Translations under genes and position numbers: made by a program
In this document: in pieces, positions 47,288 through 57,397 of the stretch
Numbering within the stretch: position 1 is the first letter of the stretch
Layout of the letters: each line of letters opens with the position of its first letter
Source: an uncultured Bacteroidota bacterium
Lineage (GTDB): Bacteria > Bacteroidota > Bacteroidia > Bacteroidales > P3
Assembly (NCBI GenBank): GCA_902776365.1
Contig: CACYPU010000003.1
Location: 124,001 to 188,000 of the forward strand
Direction: 5' to 3'
DNA length: 64,000 nt
Notes under the pieces: generated by a model
The model's database searches: none
Seen by the model: only the letters and a program-made list of their open reading frames with translations
What the model was told of the DNA's origin: nothing

Positions 47288-49381
47288 ATGGAGACCAACA
47301 GTTTCACCATCACCAAACGCGACGGGACGCAAGAACGCTTCTCGCTGGACAAAATCATGAATGCCATCATCAAGGCGTTCAACTCGCAGAACGAGCCCAT
47401 CGACCTGGGCCGCCTGTCCAAGATTCTGGCCCTTATCGACATCCACGACGGCATCACCGTCGAGGAGATACAGAACCAGGTGGAAGTGGCGCTGATGAAG
47501 GAGGGCTACTACAACGTGGCCAAGAGCTTCATCCTCTACCGCCAGCAGCACACCGAGGACCGCGAGACGATGGAGAAACTGCGCTTCCTGAGCGACTATG
47601 TGGTGGCCGCCAACGCTGCCACGGGCTCCAAGTTCGACGCCAACGCCAACGTGGAGCACAAGAATATCGCTACCCTTATCGGCGAACTGCCCAAGAGCGG
47701 CTTCATCCGCCTGAACCGTCGCCTGCTGACCGACCGCATAAAACAGATGTACGGCAAGGAGCTGAGCGACCGCTACATCGACCTGCTGACGCACCATTTC
47801 ATCTACAAGAACGATGAGACATCGCTGGCCAACTACTGCGCCTCCATCACCATGTACCCCTGGCTGCTGGGCGGCACCACAAGCATCGGCGGCAACTCCA
47901 CGGCTCCCACCAACCTCAAGTCCTTCTGCGGCGGCTTCATCAACATGGTCTTCATGGTCTCCTCCATGTTGAGCGGCGCCTGCGCCACGCCCGAGTTCCT
48001 GATGTACCTCAACTATTTCATCCAGAAAGACTACGGCAAGGACTACTGGAAGGAACCCGACAAGGTAGTGGACCTCTCGCTTCGCCAGAAGACCATGGAC
48101 AAGGTCATCACCGACTGCTTCGAGCAGATTGCCTACTCGCTCAACCAGCCCACCGGCGCCCGCAACTACCAGTCGGTGTTCTGGAACATCGCCTACTATG
48201 ACGAGCCTTATTTCAAGAGCCTCTTTGGCGAGTTCCGCTTCCCCGACGGCAGCGAGCCCGACTGGGAAGGCCTGAAATGGTTGCAGAAGCGCTTCATGAA
48301 ATGGTTCAACCGGGAGCGCACCAAGGCCGTGCTGACCTTCCCCGTGGAGACGATGGCCCTGCTCTACGACAAGAACGGCAAGTTCGTCGACCAGGAGATG
48401 GCCGACTTCACCGCCGAGATGTATGCCGAAGGCCACTCCTTCTTCACCTATATCTCAGACAATGCCGACTCCCTGAGTTCCTGCTGCCGTCTGCGCAACG
48501 AGATTACCGACAACGGCTTCAGCTACACGCTGGGTGCCGGCGGCGTGAGCACGGGCTCCAAGAGCGTGCTGACCATCAACCTCAACCGCTGCATCCAGTA
48601 TGCCGTCAAGAACGGAAAAGACTACAAGGAGTTCCTCACCGACATCATCGACCTCTGCCACAAGGTACAGCTGGCCTACAACGAGAACCTCAAGGACCTG
48701 CAGGCCCACGGCATGCTGCCACTCTTCGACGCCGGATACATCAACATCGCGCGCCAGTACCTCACCATCGGCGTCAACGGCCTGGTGGAAGCCGCCGAGT
48801 TCATGGGTATTCCCATCAACGACAACCCGCAGTACCGTGAGTTCGTGCAGACCGTCCTCGGTCTCGTCGAGAAGAAGAACAAAGAATACCGCACCAAAGA
48901 GGTGATGTTCAACTGCGAGATGATTCCCGCCGAGAACGTGGGCGTGAAACACGCCAAATGGGACCGCGAGGACGGCTACTTTGTACCGCGCGACTGCTAT
49001 AACTCGTACTTCTATATCGTCGAGGACACCTCGCTGACCGTCCTCGACAAGTTCCGCCTCCACGGCGCCCCTTACATCGAGCACCTCACCGGTGGCTCGG
49101 CCCTCCACTGCAACCTCGAGGAGCACCTCACCCAGCAGCAATACCTGCAACTGCTCGAGGTGGCCGCGAAGGAAGGATGCAACTACTTCACCTTCAATAT
49201 TCCCAACACCATCTGCAACGACTGTGGCCATATCGACAAGCGCTACCTGAAGGAGTGCCCCAAGTGCCACTCGCACAACGTCGACTACCTGACCCGCGTC
49301 ATCGGCTACCTGCGCCGCGTCTCCAACTTCAGCAAACCACGCCAGCAGGAGGCCGCCCGCAGATACTATGCTAAAATGTAA
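47288..49381 (+). CDS. nrdD: Anaerobic ribonucleoside-triphosphate reductase
   Basis: A 697-residue class III ribonucleotide reductase, which makes deoxyribonucleotides without oxygen using a glycyl radical. An N-terminal ATP-cone starts TITKRDGTQERFSLDKIMNAI, the catalytic core has GGTTSIGGNSTAPTN and SSCCRLRNEI, the zinc site is CNDCGHIDKRYLKECPKC and the radical glycine is in RVIGYL near the C-terminus. The ATG at 47288 (METNSFTIT) is chosen; the open frame upstream belongs to the riboswitch region. nrdG follows directly. Control by a cobalamin riboswitch suggests that the gene is shut off when B12 allows a class II enzyme. Confidence 0.95.
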   Translation: METNSFTITKRDGTQERFSLDKIMNAIIKAFNSQNEPIDLGRLSKILALIDIHDGITVEEIQNQVEVALMKEGYYNVAKSFILYRQQHTEDRETMEKLRFLSDYVVAANAATGSKFDANANVEHKNIATLIGELPKSGFIRLNRRLLTDRIKQMYGKELSDRYIDLLTHHFIYKNDETSLANYCASITMYPWLLGGTTSIGGNSTAPTNLKSFCGGFINMVFMVSSMLSGACATPEFLMYLNYFIQKDYGKDYWKEPDKVVDLSLRQKTMDKVITDCFEQIAYSLNQPTGARNYQSVFWNIAYYDEPYFKSLFGEFRFPDGSEPDWEGLKWLQKRFMKWFNRERTKAVLTFPVETMALLYDKNGKFVDQEMADFTAEMYAEGHSFFTYISDNADSLSSCCRLRNEITDNGFSYTLGAGGVSTGSKSVLTINLNRCIQYAVKNGKDYKEFLTDIIDLCHKVQLAYNENLKDLQAHGMLPLFDAGYINIARQYLTIGVNGLVEAAEFMGIPINDNPQYREFVQTVLGLVEKKNKEYRTKEVMFNCEMIPAENVGVKHAKWDREDGYFVPRDCYNSYFYIVEDTSLTVLDKFRLHGAPYIEHLTGGSALHCNLEEHLTQQQYLQLLEVAAKEGCNYFTFNIPNTICNDCGHIDKRYLKECPKCHSHNVDYLTRVIGYLRRVSNFSKPRQQEAARRYYAKM

Positions 49382-49870
49382 ATGCTAAAGTATACAAACA
49401 CTGATATTGTCTTTCAAGAGATTCCTGACGAGGTGACGCTGGCCGTAAACCTCTCAGGTTGTCCCTGTCATTGCCCGGGATGCCACTCACAGTATCTCTG
49501 GGGCAACGAGGGCGAGCCACTGACTGACGAAGCCATCGACAACCTCCTCGCTCAGCAACCTTCGGGTGTAAGTTGCGTGGCTCTGATGGGTGGCGACGCC
49601 GATCCTGCAGAGGTCGACGGCATCGCCGCACGACTGAAAGAGCGACACCCGAAGCTCAAAACCGCTTGGTACAGCGGCCGTTCGCTGCTGGCCAAGGAGG
49701 TGAACCTCGACCACCTGGACTATGTGAAACTGGGGCCTTACCTGTCGCACCTCGGACCACTGAAATCGCCCAAGACCAACCAGCGCCTCTACCTGGTGCA
49801 GCACCGCCGCGACACCGAGCCCGGCAATATCCTCCAAGACCTCACGCCGCACTTCTGGAAGAAACCATGA
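49382..49870 (+). CDS. nrdG: Anaerobic ribonucleotide reductase activase (radical SAM)
   Basis: A 162-residue NrdG. The Fe-S cluster motif is GCPCHCPGCHS (Cys-x3-Cys-x2-Cys), used with S-adenosylmethionine to create the NrdD glycyl radical. The ATG follows the nrdD stop without a gap, so translation is coupled. Length is normal. ALMGGDADPAEVDGIAARL is the glycine-rich SAM-binding part. Confidence 0.94.
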   Translation: MLKYTNTDIVFQEIPDEVTLAVNLSGCPCHCPGCHSQYLWGNEGEPLTDEAIDNLLAQQPSGVSCVALMGGDADPAEVDGIAARLKERHPKLKTAWYSGRSLLAKEVNLDHLDYVKLGPYLSHLGPLKSPKTNQRLYLVQHRRDTEPGNILQDLTPHFWKKP

Positions 49871-49883
49871 TAACCATTAACGG

Positions 49884-50405
49884 TTATTGAGGACGATATT
49901 CCTCGAAGGTATGGTCGTCATAGAAGAAGAGAATCTTTACCAACCTGCGCTTGTCAGTTGTGACGGGCGCAGGTTCTTTTTGCAATTCTTTCTCCTGCTC
50001 GCGATCCACGCTCGCGAAATCTTGTAGATTAACCTCTTCACGTTCCTCTTCCTTTTGTTCTGGAACAGGCTCCTGTTCAGGAGTAGGCGTGTAGATGGGG
50101 GCAGGAGAGGGGGCAGCCTCAGGAACAGAAAAGAGCGTAGGCTCAGACGAGAATCCCTCATTCCTCATTCCTAATTCCTCATTCATCATTCCTAATTGTC
50201 CATACATTTGTCCTTTCCCCAGAAGCAGCCAGTTGGCATCAATCTCGGGGTAGCGACGGATGACCTTGTTGACGAACTCCAAACTCGGGTTGTTCCGACC
50301 ACTCAAAATATGCGACATTCCGGAGGGCTGAATTCCGATTTCCTCTGCAAACTGTTTTGCGGTGATATTTTTCGCCTGCAAAATGAGATTTATCCTGTTT
50401 ATCAT
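49884..50405 (-). CDS. XRE-family helix-turn-helix regulator
   Basis: A 173-residue protein with an N-terminal helix-turn-helix (INLILQAKNITAKQFAEEIGIQPSGMSHILSGRNNPSLEFVNKV, residues about 5-48). A disordered Pro/Glu-rich middle follows; residues 70-82 (QLGMMNEELGMRN) are encoded by six heptamers (50159-50200). The last 25 residues, KRRLVKILFFYDDHTFEEYRP, form a short conserved-looking end. Five TACAnnTGTA-like sites lie upstream, one over its own ribosome-binding region, so it probably regulates itself. Confidence 0.82.
   Translation of the reverse strand: MINRINLILQAKNITAKQFAEEIGIQPSGMSHILSGRNNPSLEFVNKVIRRYPEIDANWLLLGKGQMYGQLGMMNEELGMRNEGFSSEPTLFSVPEAAPSPAPIYTPTPEQEPVPEQKEEEREEVNLQDFASVDREQEKELQKEPAPVTTDKRRLVKILFFYDDHTFEEYRPQ
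50159..50200. repeat. Six heptamers (CATTCCT/AATTCCT) translated within the XRE gene
   Basis: CATTCCT, CATTCCT, AATTCCT, CATTCAT, CATTCCT, AATTGTC. On the minus strand they encode Met-Asn-Glu-Glu-Leu-Gly-Met-Arg-Asn-Glu. Confidence 0.9.
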
Positions 50406-50820
50406 TTTCTTACAGATGTAACATTATTGTTTTCGATTTACAAATGTACTAACATTTTTTGACACGGCCAAACAATTTTTACATTTTTACAATTGTAACA
50501 TTTTCAAGTTTATAAATAATTAGTTTAGATAAACACCATATTTAATTAATTTTTAGTTATTTAAATAGAGAAAATAAATACTATTTAAATAAGCAGTCAC
50601 GCAACTAATATTATACAATCTTTTACTTTAATTATTAATATATAAAATACTGAGTATTATTATATTCATTTTACAATATAATATTTGTTAAGGTATTTAA
50701 CATAAAATACAGTTGTTGGTGGATTACGTTTGTAAAATTACAAAATATTACATTATTTTACATTTGTATACACAGAAAAGTATCGTCTATTTATTACAAA
50801 TGTGAATTACGAAAAATCGC
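50406..50820. promoter_or_regulatory. AT-rich spacer with five TACAnnTGTA sites
   Basis: No gene is seen in these 415 bases. Palindromic sites occur at 50411-50420 (TACAGATGTA), 50439-50448 (TACAAATGTA), 50488-50497 (TACAATTGTA), 50759-50768 (TACATTTGTA) and 50795-50804 (TACAAATGTG). They are candidate operators for the neighbouring XRE protein. Confidence 0.55.
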
Positions 50821-50864
50821 TTCTAAGCGCCTTTCTACCCCTCCGACTAACTGGCGCTCTAGAA
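50821..50864. other. Cruciform-like inverted repeat TTCTAAGCGCC/GGCGCTCTAGAA
   Basis: TTCTAAGCGCC (50821-50831) pairs with GGCGCTCTAGAA (50853-50864) with one bulge, just upstream of the terminator hairpin. Possible RNA structure or remnant element. Confidence 0.5.
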
Positions 50865-50867
50865 TAC

Positions 50868-50896
50868 AAAAAAAATCGCTCAGCGGCGATTTTTTT
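50868..50896. terminator. A/T-flanked hairpin, probable terminator of the AlkD-like gene
   Basis: AAAAATCGC pairs with GCGATTTTT, with A and T runs on both sides, so it can work in either direction. It is about 40 bases beyond the AlkD-like stop. Confidence 0.75.
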
Positions 50897-50937
50897 GAAT
50901 TTTCAGTTTTCAATTCTCATTTTATTTTTCCTCTCCC

Positions 50938-51621
50938 CTACCCTCTCAAATCTCGAAGAATGGCTTTATGGTCATCTGTGACGCGGTAGCTTTCGAGGGC
51001 CTTCTGAATACTCTTGCCCCTCACCCACCCTTCCAGGGAGTCAAGCATGGGGAACGTGGCGTCCCACTGTTTCGCGAGAGCAGTTGCGAAGTACCATGCC
51101 TGCATCATCTTGATGTAGTACTCCTCACGCTGGATGTCGGCGACCCACCGCAGATGTTCCGGTCGGAAATCGGCGTCGAGGTAGTGGCGCATCAGCATCC
51201 CGATACCAAAGCGGACGGTGTACTCGTGCTCGGCTGTCATCCATTTCTCGATGCGTAGCAGAAGTTCTTCTTTGTGTCGGACGAAGGCGCGGGGTGCCAG
51301 CGAATCGCAGACGGCCCAATTGTCGATATAAGGCAGAAAGCGTTCCGTTTCGTCAACGAGAATGTCGTATTTCTTTTCCTCGCACAAGAGGTAGGCGTGC
51401 AGCATATTCTCCTCGTGATATCGGTGAGGCAACTTCTCAAAAAAGTGTGATTGCTTGATTGTCTGATTGTTTGAATCTTTAAAGAGTTCTTTGGCAAGTG
51501 CGCGGAGCTGTGGGGAGCGGACACCAATGAAGCGGTCGGGAGGCAAGGTGGGAATAAGCTTCGCCGAGAAGGCGGCATATTTTTCGTCGCGCAGCGAGAA
51601 GAGTTTTTCCTGCAGAGTCAT
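50938..51621 (-). CDS. AlkD-like DNA alkylation repair protein
   Basis: A 227-residue HEAT-repeat protein of the DNA alkylation repair family. FIGVRSPQLRALAKEL, LPHRYHEENMLHAYLL, DNWAVCDSLAPRAF and KMWKTAE-like LLRIEKWMTAEHEYTVRFGIGML are family motifs. AlkD-type glycosylases remove bulky alkylpurines without base flipping; whether this one is active is unknown. Residues about 49-58 (DSNNQTIKQS) are encoded by four 8-base units (51447-51478) in a loop between helices. Minus strand, in the same direction as the next gene. Confidence 0.85.
   Translation of the reverse strand: MTLQEKLFSLRDEKYAAFSAKLIPTLPPDRFIGVRSPQLRALAKELFKDSNNQTIKQSHFFEKLPHRYHEENMLHAYLLCEEKKYDILVDETERFLPYIDNWAVCDSLAPRAFVRHKEELLLRIEKWMTAEHEYTVRFGIGMLMRHYLDADFRPEHLRWVADIQREEYYIKMMQAWYFATALAKQWDATFPMLDSLEGWVRGKSIQKALESYRVTDDHKAILRDLRG
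51447..51478. repeat. Four 8-base units (TTGATTGT type) translated within the AlkD-like gene
   Basis: GTGATTGC, TTGATTGT, CTGATTGT, TTGAATCT. The translated Asn-Asn-Gln-Thr-Ile-Lys-Gln-Ser is a polar loop insert, similar to the 8-base inserts in mutL and the M20 gene. Confidence 0.85.
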
Positions 51622-51634
51622 TTTCTTTTATTTT

Positions 51635-52180
51635 TCAATCAGAACTAAAAGAACCATCAGAATATTTTTTGTTCTTTCCTTTCTGATTGGGATTTAAATT
51701 CTGTAATATTTTTCCGCGGGTGTGTTTCACGCCGGCGCCGAGTTCGGAGGGCTCCATGAGCAGCAGGCATTGTTTCAGTTCGGCGCAAAGCTCAGGGTAA
51801 TGGCGGCACATCTGGTAGGCCAGTTTCATGCAGAGGGCTTTGACGCCGTAGGGCTCGTCGGGCAGCATCATGTGCTCGAGGCAGAAGTCCAGCAGGTCGG
51901 TACGCACGTCGTCCCTCCCCCACTCCAGCCGTTCGAGTAGCACCAACGACAGGCGCCGCAGCGGCACTTCAGAGGTGGTCACCGCCAGCTGTACCAACTT
52001 CGCGCGATACATATTTATATATACGTTGTCTTCCTTAGGTAGGTGCGTGAGCGTCCAGGCGGCATTACTGGCCACTTTGCCCTCGCCAGAGAGCATGGCG
52101 CGGAAGAGTCCGTCACGCACCACGGAGTCGCTGTGTGCACTCTTAGCCAGTGCTTTAATATCGTCGATATGCATCACCAT
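51635..52180 (-). CDS. Hypothetical HEAT-like helical protein
   Basis: About 181 residues from the ATG at 52180 (MVMHIDDIKALAKSAHSD), all helical by appearance and resembling short HEAT or armadillo units (AMLSGEGKVASNAAWTLTHLP, then LRRLSLVLLERLEW, then YGVKALCMKLAYQMCRHYPEL). The longer open frame to 52210 would start inside the promoter box at 52188-52195, so I reject it. The basic tail ends NPNQKGKNKKYSD. No family is recognised. It may be linked to the AlkD-like gene, with a gap of 13 bases. Confidence 0.65.
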   Translation of the reverse strand: MVMHIDDIKALAKSAHSDSVVRDGLFRAMLSGEGKVASNAAWTLTHLPKEDNVYINMYRAKLVQLAVTTSEVPLRRLSLVLLERLEWGRDDVRTDLLDFCLEHMMLPDEPYGVKALCMKLAYQMCRHYPELCAELKQCLLLMEPSELGAGVKHTRGKILQNLNPNQKGKNKKYSDGSFSSD

Positions 52181-52187
52181 CGTACTG

Positions 52188-52195
52188 CAAAGATA
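52188..52195 (-). promoter_or_regulatory. -7 box TATCTTTG very close to a start codon
   Basis: On the minus strand TATCTTTG ends eight bases before the ATG at 52180. A transcript from it would be nearly leaderless unless the real start is the Met at 52174 or later. Confidence 0.6.
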
Positions 52196-52211
52196 CACTT
52201 TTTTTTCCATT

Positions 52212-52244
52212 CTTTAAACATTAAACTTTGAACATTGAACTTTA
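52212..52244. repeat. Heptamer array CTTTAAA/CATTAAA
   Basis: CTTTAAA, CATTAAA, CTTTGAA, CATTGAA, CTTTATT lie between two divergent promoters. The -33 box of the plus-strand promoter (TTTG) falls inside the array. Confidence 0.85.
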
Positions 52245-52249
52245 TTTCG

Positions 52250-52257
52250 TAATTTTG
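52250..52257 (+). promoter_or_regulatory. -7 box TAATTTTG
   Basis: TAATTTTG with TTTG at 52227-52230, 19 bases upstream; the macro-like gene starts at 52284. Confidence 0.65.
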
Positions 52258-52283
52258 CAGGCGGAAATCTAAAACACTCACAT

Positions 52284-52691
52284 ATGAAAAACGCACAGAT
52301 TATCAACGGTCGCCGCATTGCGTCGGACCGTATCGCCACCCTCGGCGAGAAAGAAATCTTTGTCTTTGGGAGCAATATCCACGGCGCCCACGGGGGCGGT
52401 GCCGCCTGGTATGCCTATAAGAATTTCGGCGCCGAATGGGGTGTCGGCGAAGGACTTACGGGTCGCACCTACGCCCTGCCCACTATGGAGGGCGAGGCCT
52501 CGATGGCCCATGCTGTGGAGCGTTTCATCTCCTGCGCCAAGGAGCATCCCGAGCTCACCTTCCTCGTCACCGCCGTGGGCTGCGGCATTGCGGGCTACAC
52601 ACCACAGCAGGTGGCGCCGCTTTTCAAGGAGGCCCTTTCGCTGGAGAATGTCTACCTGCCACAGGTCTTTATGCAGATATTAGATATCTGA
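52284..52691 (+). CDS. Macro-domain-like protein
   Basis: A 135-residue protein. EIFVFGSNIHGAHGGGAAWYAYKNFGA and GLTGRTYALPTMEGEAS, followed by TFLVTAVGCGIAGYTPQQVAPLF, resemble the ADP-ribose-binding loops of small macro domains (GN-x-GGG-like and G[IV]xGY-like). It also resembles small phage-associated proteins of the A1S_2505 type. Possibly it binds or removes ADP-ribose or a nucleotide derivative. No catalytic residue can be assigned with confidence. It is followed after 13 bases by the WG-repeat lipoprotein, which may share the transcript. Confidence 0.65.
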   Translation: MKNAQIINGRRIASDRIATLGEKEIFVFGSNIHGAHGGGAAWYAYKNFGAEWGVGEGLTGRTYALPTMEGEASMAHAVERFISCAKEHPELTFLVTAVGCGIAGYTPQQVAPLFKEALSLENVYLPQVFMQILDI

Positions 52692-52704
52692 TAATATATT
52701 GTAT

Positions 52705-53720
52705 ATGAAAGCAAAAACCTTTCTCTTCTGGCTCTTACCCTGCCTGACAATGCTGATGGTCTCCTGCCTGGGAGGTGGCGACAAATCGCTCCTCGATGCC
52801 GATATGGCCGACAAAGACACGCTGTTCCCTGTCCGCGAGAATGGGAAGTGGGGATTCATCGACCCGGAAGGCACCCTGGTGATTCCGTTGCAATACGACG
52901 GAGCAGGCCTTTTCTACGACGGGCGTGCCGGAGTGATTGTCGGCGACAAATACGGATATATCGACAAAGCGGGGAATTATGTCATCGAACCGCAATTTGA
53001 GCTGTCCGGCAACTTCCAGGAAGGGCTGGCGGTAGTGAGGAAAGACGGCCGGTTTGGATATATCGACAAGGAGGGCACCATGGTGATTGCCCCTCAGTTT
53101 GAGGAGCTAGCGTGCGATTTCTACAATGGACTGGCCCGCGTGGAGATTAACGGGATGTCCGGCTATATCGACAAGAAGGGCACCCTTGTTATCACTCCGC
53201 AGTTCGAGGATGCCTTCTCGTTCTCCGAGGGACTGGCGGCGGTGCAGATCGACGGCAAGTGGGGCTTTATCAACAAGGAGGGCACCCTTGTCATCAATCC
53301 GCAATACGACGAGAAGTCACAGTTCTCGGAGGGGCTGGCGTGGGTGATGTGCAACGGGAGATACGGCTGCATCGACAAGGAGGGAAAGGTTGTCATTGAC
53401 TTCCAGTTCGACTTTGCATTTGCTTTCCACGAAGGGCTGGCAACGGTTTGCCAAAACTATAAGTGCGGCTGCGTGGACAAAAGCGGCAAGTTTGCAATCC
53501 CTCCGCAGTTCGATTTTGTAGGCTCTTTCTATAACGGGCTGGCGCCAGTGTGTGTGAACGAGAAGTGGGGATTTATCGACAAGGGCGGAGCGTATGCAAT
53601 CGCTCCACAGTATGAAAAGTGCTACACTTTCGTCAGCGAAAATGTAGCACAGGTTATGCTGGATGGCAAGATGGGTTATATCAACCGCTCTGGCAAGTTT
53701 ATCTGGCAAGAGAACTCCCG

Positions 53721-53736
<16 letters not shown>
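52705..53736 (+). CDS. WG-repeat lipoprotein
   Basis: A 343-residue protein with a lipobox (LMVSC, lipid cysteine near residue 20). The rest consists of about ten WG-type units, each around 35 residues with the pattern GKWGFIDKEGTLVI followed by PQFDEA-FSEGLA. WG repeats are thought to form beta-rich binding surfaces. I use the ATG at 52705 (MKAKTFLFW) rather than a TTG two codons upstream. The end overlaps the converging typA gene by 16 bases, with the stop at 53736. Confidence 0.88.
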
Positions 53737-55559
<1,823 letters not shown>

Positions 55560-55578
55560 TATTATGGTTAACGGTTAA

Positions 55579-56007
55579 TTAATGGAGTTGCACTTTCGGG
55601 CTTATCTCGATGGCCTTGAGGGCGCGGTAGTCGATGAGGCGGAGGTATTCGCGGGTGGAGAGGAGTGCGGTGGCCATGTCACCCTGGAGGGATTGCACCA
55701 AGACGCCGTACTGCTCGAGCTCGCCGTCGGCATAGGGCGGGTCGAGGGTGATGATGGCAGAGACCCAGTAGGTGTCGCCGCGGCGCTTGAGGGAGTAGCG
55801 CTCGATGAGTTCGGTGTCGTTGGGGGAAATTTCACGGCCGAGGAGCCGGAGGTCGTTGAGGAGGGAGAAGGCAATGGGTGAGAGTTCCGTCTCCTGACGC
55901 TGGTTGACGGTGGCATTGGGAGACCTCTTCGTGGAACCACAAGAGAAAAAAGTGGCCGTCAACATCAACGAAAAAACCAATAAAAGACTTATTTTCAATC
56001 TATTCAT
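55579..56007 (-). CDS. Small lipoprotein of unknown function
   Basis: About 142 residues from the ATG at 56007 (MNRLKISLLLVFSLMLTATFF) with a lipobox TFFSC giving lipid attachment near residue 22. The open frame extends to 56106, but the added residues come from poly-A/T DNA upstream of the promoter box, so it is rejected. The mature part holds YSLKRRGDTYWVSAIITLDPPY and LVQSLQGDMATALLSTREYLRLI, helical at the end. No family recognised. It lies 20 bases upstream of typA on the minus strand and may be co-transcribed. Confidence 0.7.
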   Translation of the reverse strand: MNRLKISLLLVFSLMLTATFFSCGSTKRSPNATVNQRQETELSPIAFSLLNDLRLLGREISPNDTELIERYSLKRRGDTYWVSAIITLDPPYADGELEQYGVLVQSLQGDMATALLSTREYLRLIDYRALKAIEISPKVQLH

Positions 56008-56034
56008 ATTAATACAATATTTACAAAGTAAATG

Positions 56035-56042
56035 CAAAGATA
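56035..56042 (-). promoter_or_regulatory. -7 box TATCTTTG for the small lipoprotein (and perhaps typA)
   Basis: On the minus strand TATCTTTG followed by CATTT, 28 bases before the ATG at 56007. Confidence 0.65.
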
Positions 56043-56138
56043 CGAGGAAAAATAAAAATCTAACACTAAAAAAACAAAAAAAATACAATTGATAGTGGGG
56101 TGTCATTTGTAAGAAATAAAAAAAAAATTCATACCCGT

Positions 56139-56171
56139 GTAGTTTTTGGCCTGTTTTTTGCGTTATTATAG
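56139..56171 (+). promoter_or_regulatory. ECF-type promoter 1 of the duplicated module
   Basis: GTAGTTTTT (56139-56147), 13 bases, CGTTATTATAG (56161-56171). The GTG start of the sigma factor lies at 56174, so the transcript should be leaderless or nearly so. Promoters 2 and 3 have the same boxes and spacing. Confidence 0.75.
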
Positions 56172-56173
56172 GC

Positions 56174-56647
56174 GTGAGAACGAAGGATCCATTCGAAGAA
56201 CTGCTCCACCGCTATCGGGGATTGCTGTTCACTCTCTGCAGTCGGTTCAGACACAGAGGGTTGGATGTTGACGACTTGATTCAAGAGGCCACTATCGCTC
56301 TCTGGCGCAACCACGAGAAACTGCTCTCGCTAGGCAGCATCCAGCAGGCGGCCTTGACATGGAAGATTGCACGCAACGCTGTTATCGACGCCCTGCGCCG
56401 ATACGAGAACACCGAGGAGCTTCCCGAAGGGCACGACGAGGTTGCCGAGGACCACTCGCTGATACAGGAACTGCACGAACAGATTGAGCGGCTGGAGGAA
56501 CCCGACCGGACAATAGTGAGGATGCAACTGGATGGATATAGCTACGAAGAGATAGGCATCGCACTGGAAATGACCGAGAAAAATGTGAGCGTGAGACTTG
56601 TGCGGGCAAAAGAAAAGTTGAGAAAAAAAATGTTAGACAATAGATAA
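56174..56647 (+). CDS. ECF-type sigma factor 1
   Basis: A 157-residue sigma factor of the extracytoplasmic type with GTG start at 56174 (MRTKDPFEELLHRYRGLLFTLC). Region 2 is RHRGLDVDDLIQEATIALWRNHEKL and region 4 is LEEPDRTIVRMQLDGYSYEEIGIALEMTEKNVSVRLVRAKEKLR. The start is supported because the paralogue at 58910 begins with matching residues (PETFNELMLRYRGLLF). It is 26 bases upstream of the anti-sigma-like gene. The promoter just before it probably is its own target. Confidence 0.9.
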   Translation: MRTKDPFEELLHRYRGLLFTLCSRFRHRGLDVDDLIQEATIALWRNHEKLLSLGSIQQAALTWKIARNAVIDALRRYENTEELPEGHDEVAEDHSLIQELHEQIERLEEPDRTIVRMQLDGYSYEEIGIALEMTEKNVSVRLVRAKEKLRKKMLDNR

Positions 56648-56672
56648 TAAAAGAATAATAGAAAATTGTTAT

Positions 56673-56942
56673 ATGGTTGACGAGAAACGCTTTAACGAAC
56701 TTTGGGAACAGGCCGAGGCCGAGAAGTATTCGAAGGACCTGGCGGCCGAGTATCCCGCCTGGCGCACACGGAGTCGCCGCATGGCTGGCACCGTGGTTGG
56801 CCTGGCTCTGGTAGTGGCCGTGGCACTGCCCATCACCCTTTCTCCTGGCTCCACCAGGGGCTATGAGAAGGTGTACTGCAACAATACAGCCTTCAACGAC
56901 AGTCACTGGACCGAAATGGCCGACGCATTGTTGATGAGTTAA
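56673..56942 (+). CDS. Anti-sigma-like single-pass membrane protein 1
   Basis: An 89-residue protein: cytosolic N-terminus (VDEKRFNELWEQAEAEKYSKDLAAEYPAW, about 35 residues), one membrane segment (AGTVVGLALVVAVALPITLS), and an exterior tail with CNNTAFNDSHWTEMADAL. The paralogue at 59371 has the same layout and ends in CNRSGIADAHWADVAS. It is placed directly after the sigma gene, so it probably binds and restrains it. Confidence 0.72.
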   Translation: MVDEKRFNELWEQAEAEKYSKDLAAEYPAWRTRSRRMAGTVVGLALVVAVALPITLSPGSTRGYEKVYCNNTAFNDSHWTEMADALLMS

Positions 56943-56962
56943 AAGAAAAGAGTTTAGATTCT

Positions 56963-57385
56963 ATGAAGAAATACATATTATATTTAATAGTGCCGCTGAT
57001 GTTGATGGCCGCCTGCACGTCGGGTCCCGCTGAGGGTAGCCTCTATCATCGGTATGCCGACCGTAAAGGACTGTCGGTGGCCGAGGTCGACGGTTTCATG
57101 CTGTGCGACACGGTGCGTATCGACGTGGTAATGCTACAGGCAGAGAACGATACCGTGTGGCAGCAACTGACGGAGGAGTTCGACATCCGCGGAGAAGAAG
57201 GATCGGTGAGCTGGCTCGGCAAGGTGGAGAATCCCGCCCTGCGGACGGCATGGAACGGCGAACCCCTGATGCGTGTCATCGCATCGCACGACAGACAGAC
57301 CATAGGCTTCTACCGCATCGAGTGCGAACAGCAGTTCGACGCCCTGATAGATTACCAGTTGAACAAATTGAAAGAAAACAGATAA
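56963..57385 (+). CDS. Module lipoprotein 1
   Basis: A 140-residue lipoprotein (lipobox LMAAC, Cys near 18). The mature part reads YHRYADRKGLSVAEVDGFML, then CDTVRIDVVMLQAENDTVWQQLTEEFDIR, then a final YQLNKLKENR. The protein at 59652 matches it along its whole length (YHQYEARKDLTVAQVTGFQL). Function unknown; location between anti-sigma and the EAEWDALLD protein suggests a role in sensing at the outer membrane. Start after 20 bases from the previous gene. Confidence 0.72.
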   Translation: MKKYILYLIVPLMLMAACTSGPAEGSLYHRYADRKGLSVAEVDGFMLCDTVRIDVVMLQAENDTVWQQLTEEFDIRGEEGSVSWLGKVENPALRTAWNGEPLMRVIASHDRQTIGFYRIECEQQFDALIDYQLNKLKENR

Positions 57386-57397
57386 AAGATAATATAT

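Noticed and set aside
50406-50937. A plasmid or chromosome origin in the AT-rich spacer
   Set aside because: The spacer is AT-rich with short repeats near parA/parB, but it has no DnaA-box cluster that I could see, and is far from those genes in this window. The TACAnnTGTA sites fit an operator array better.
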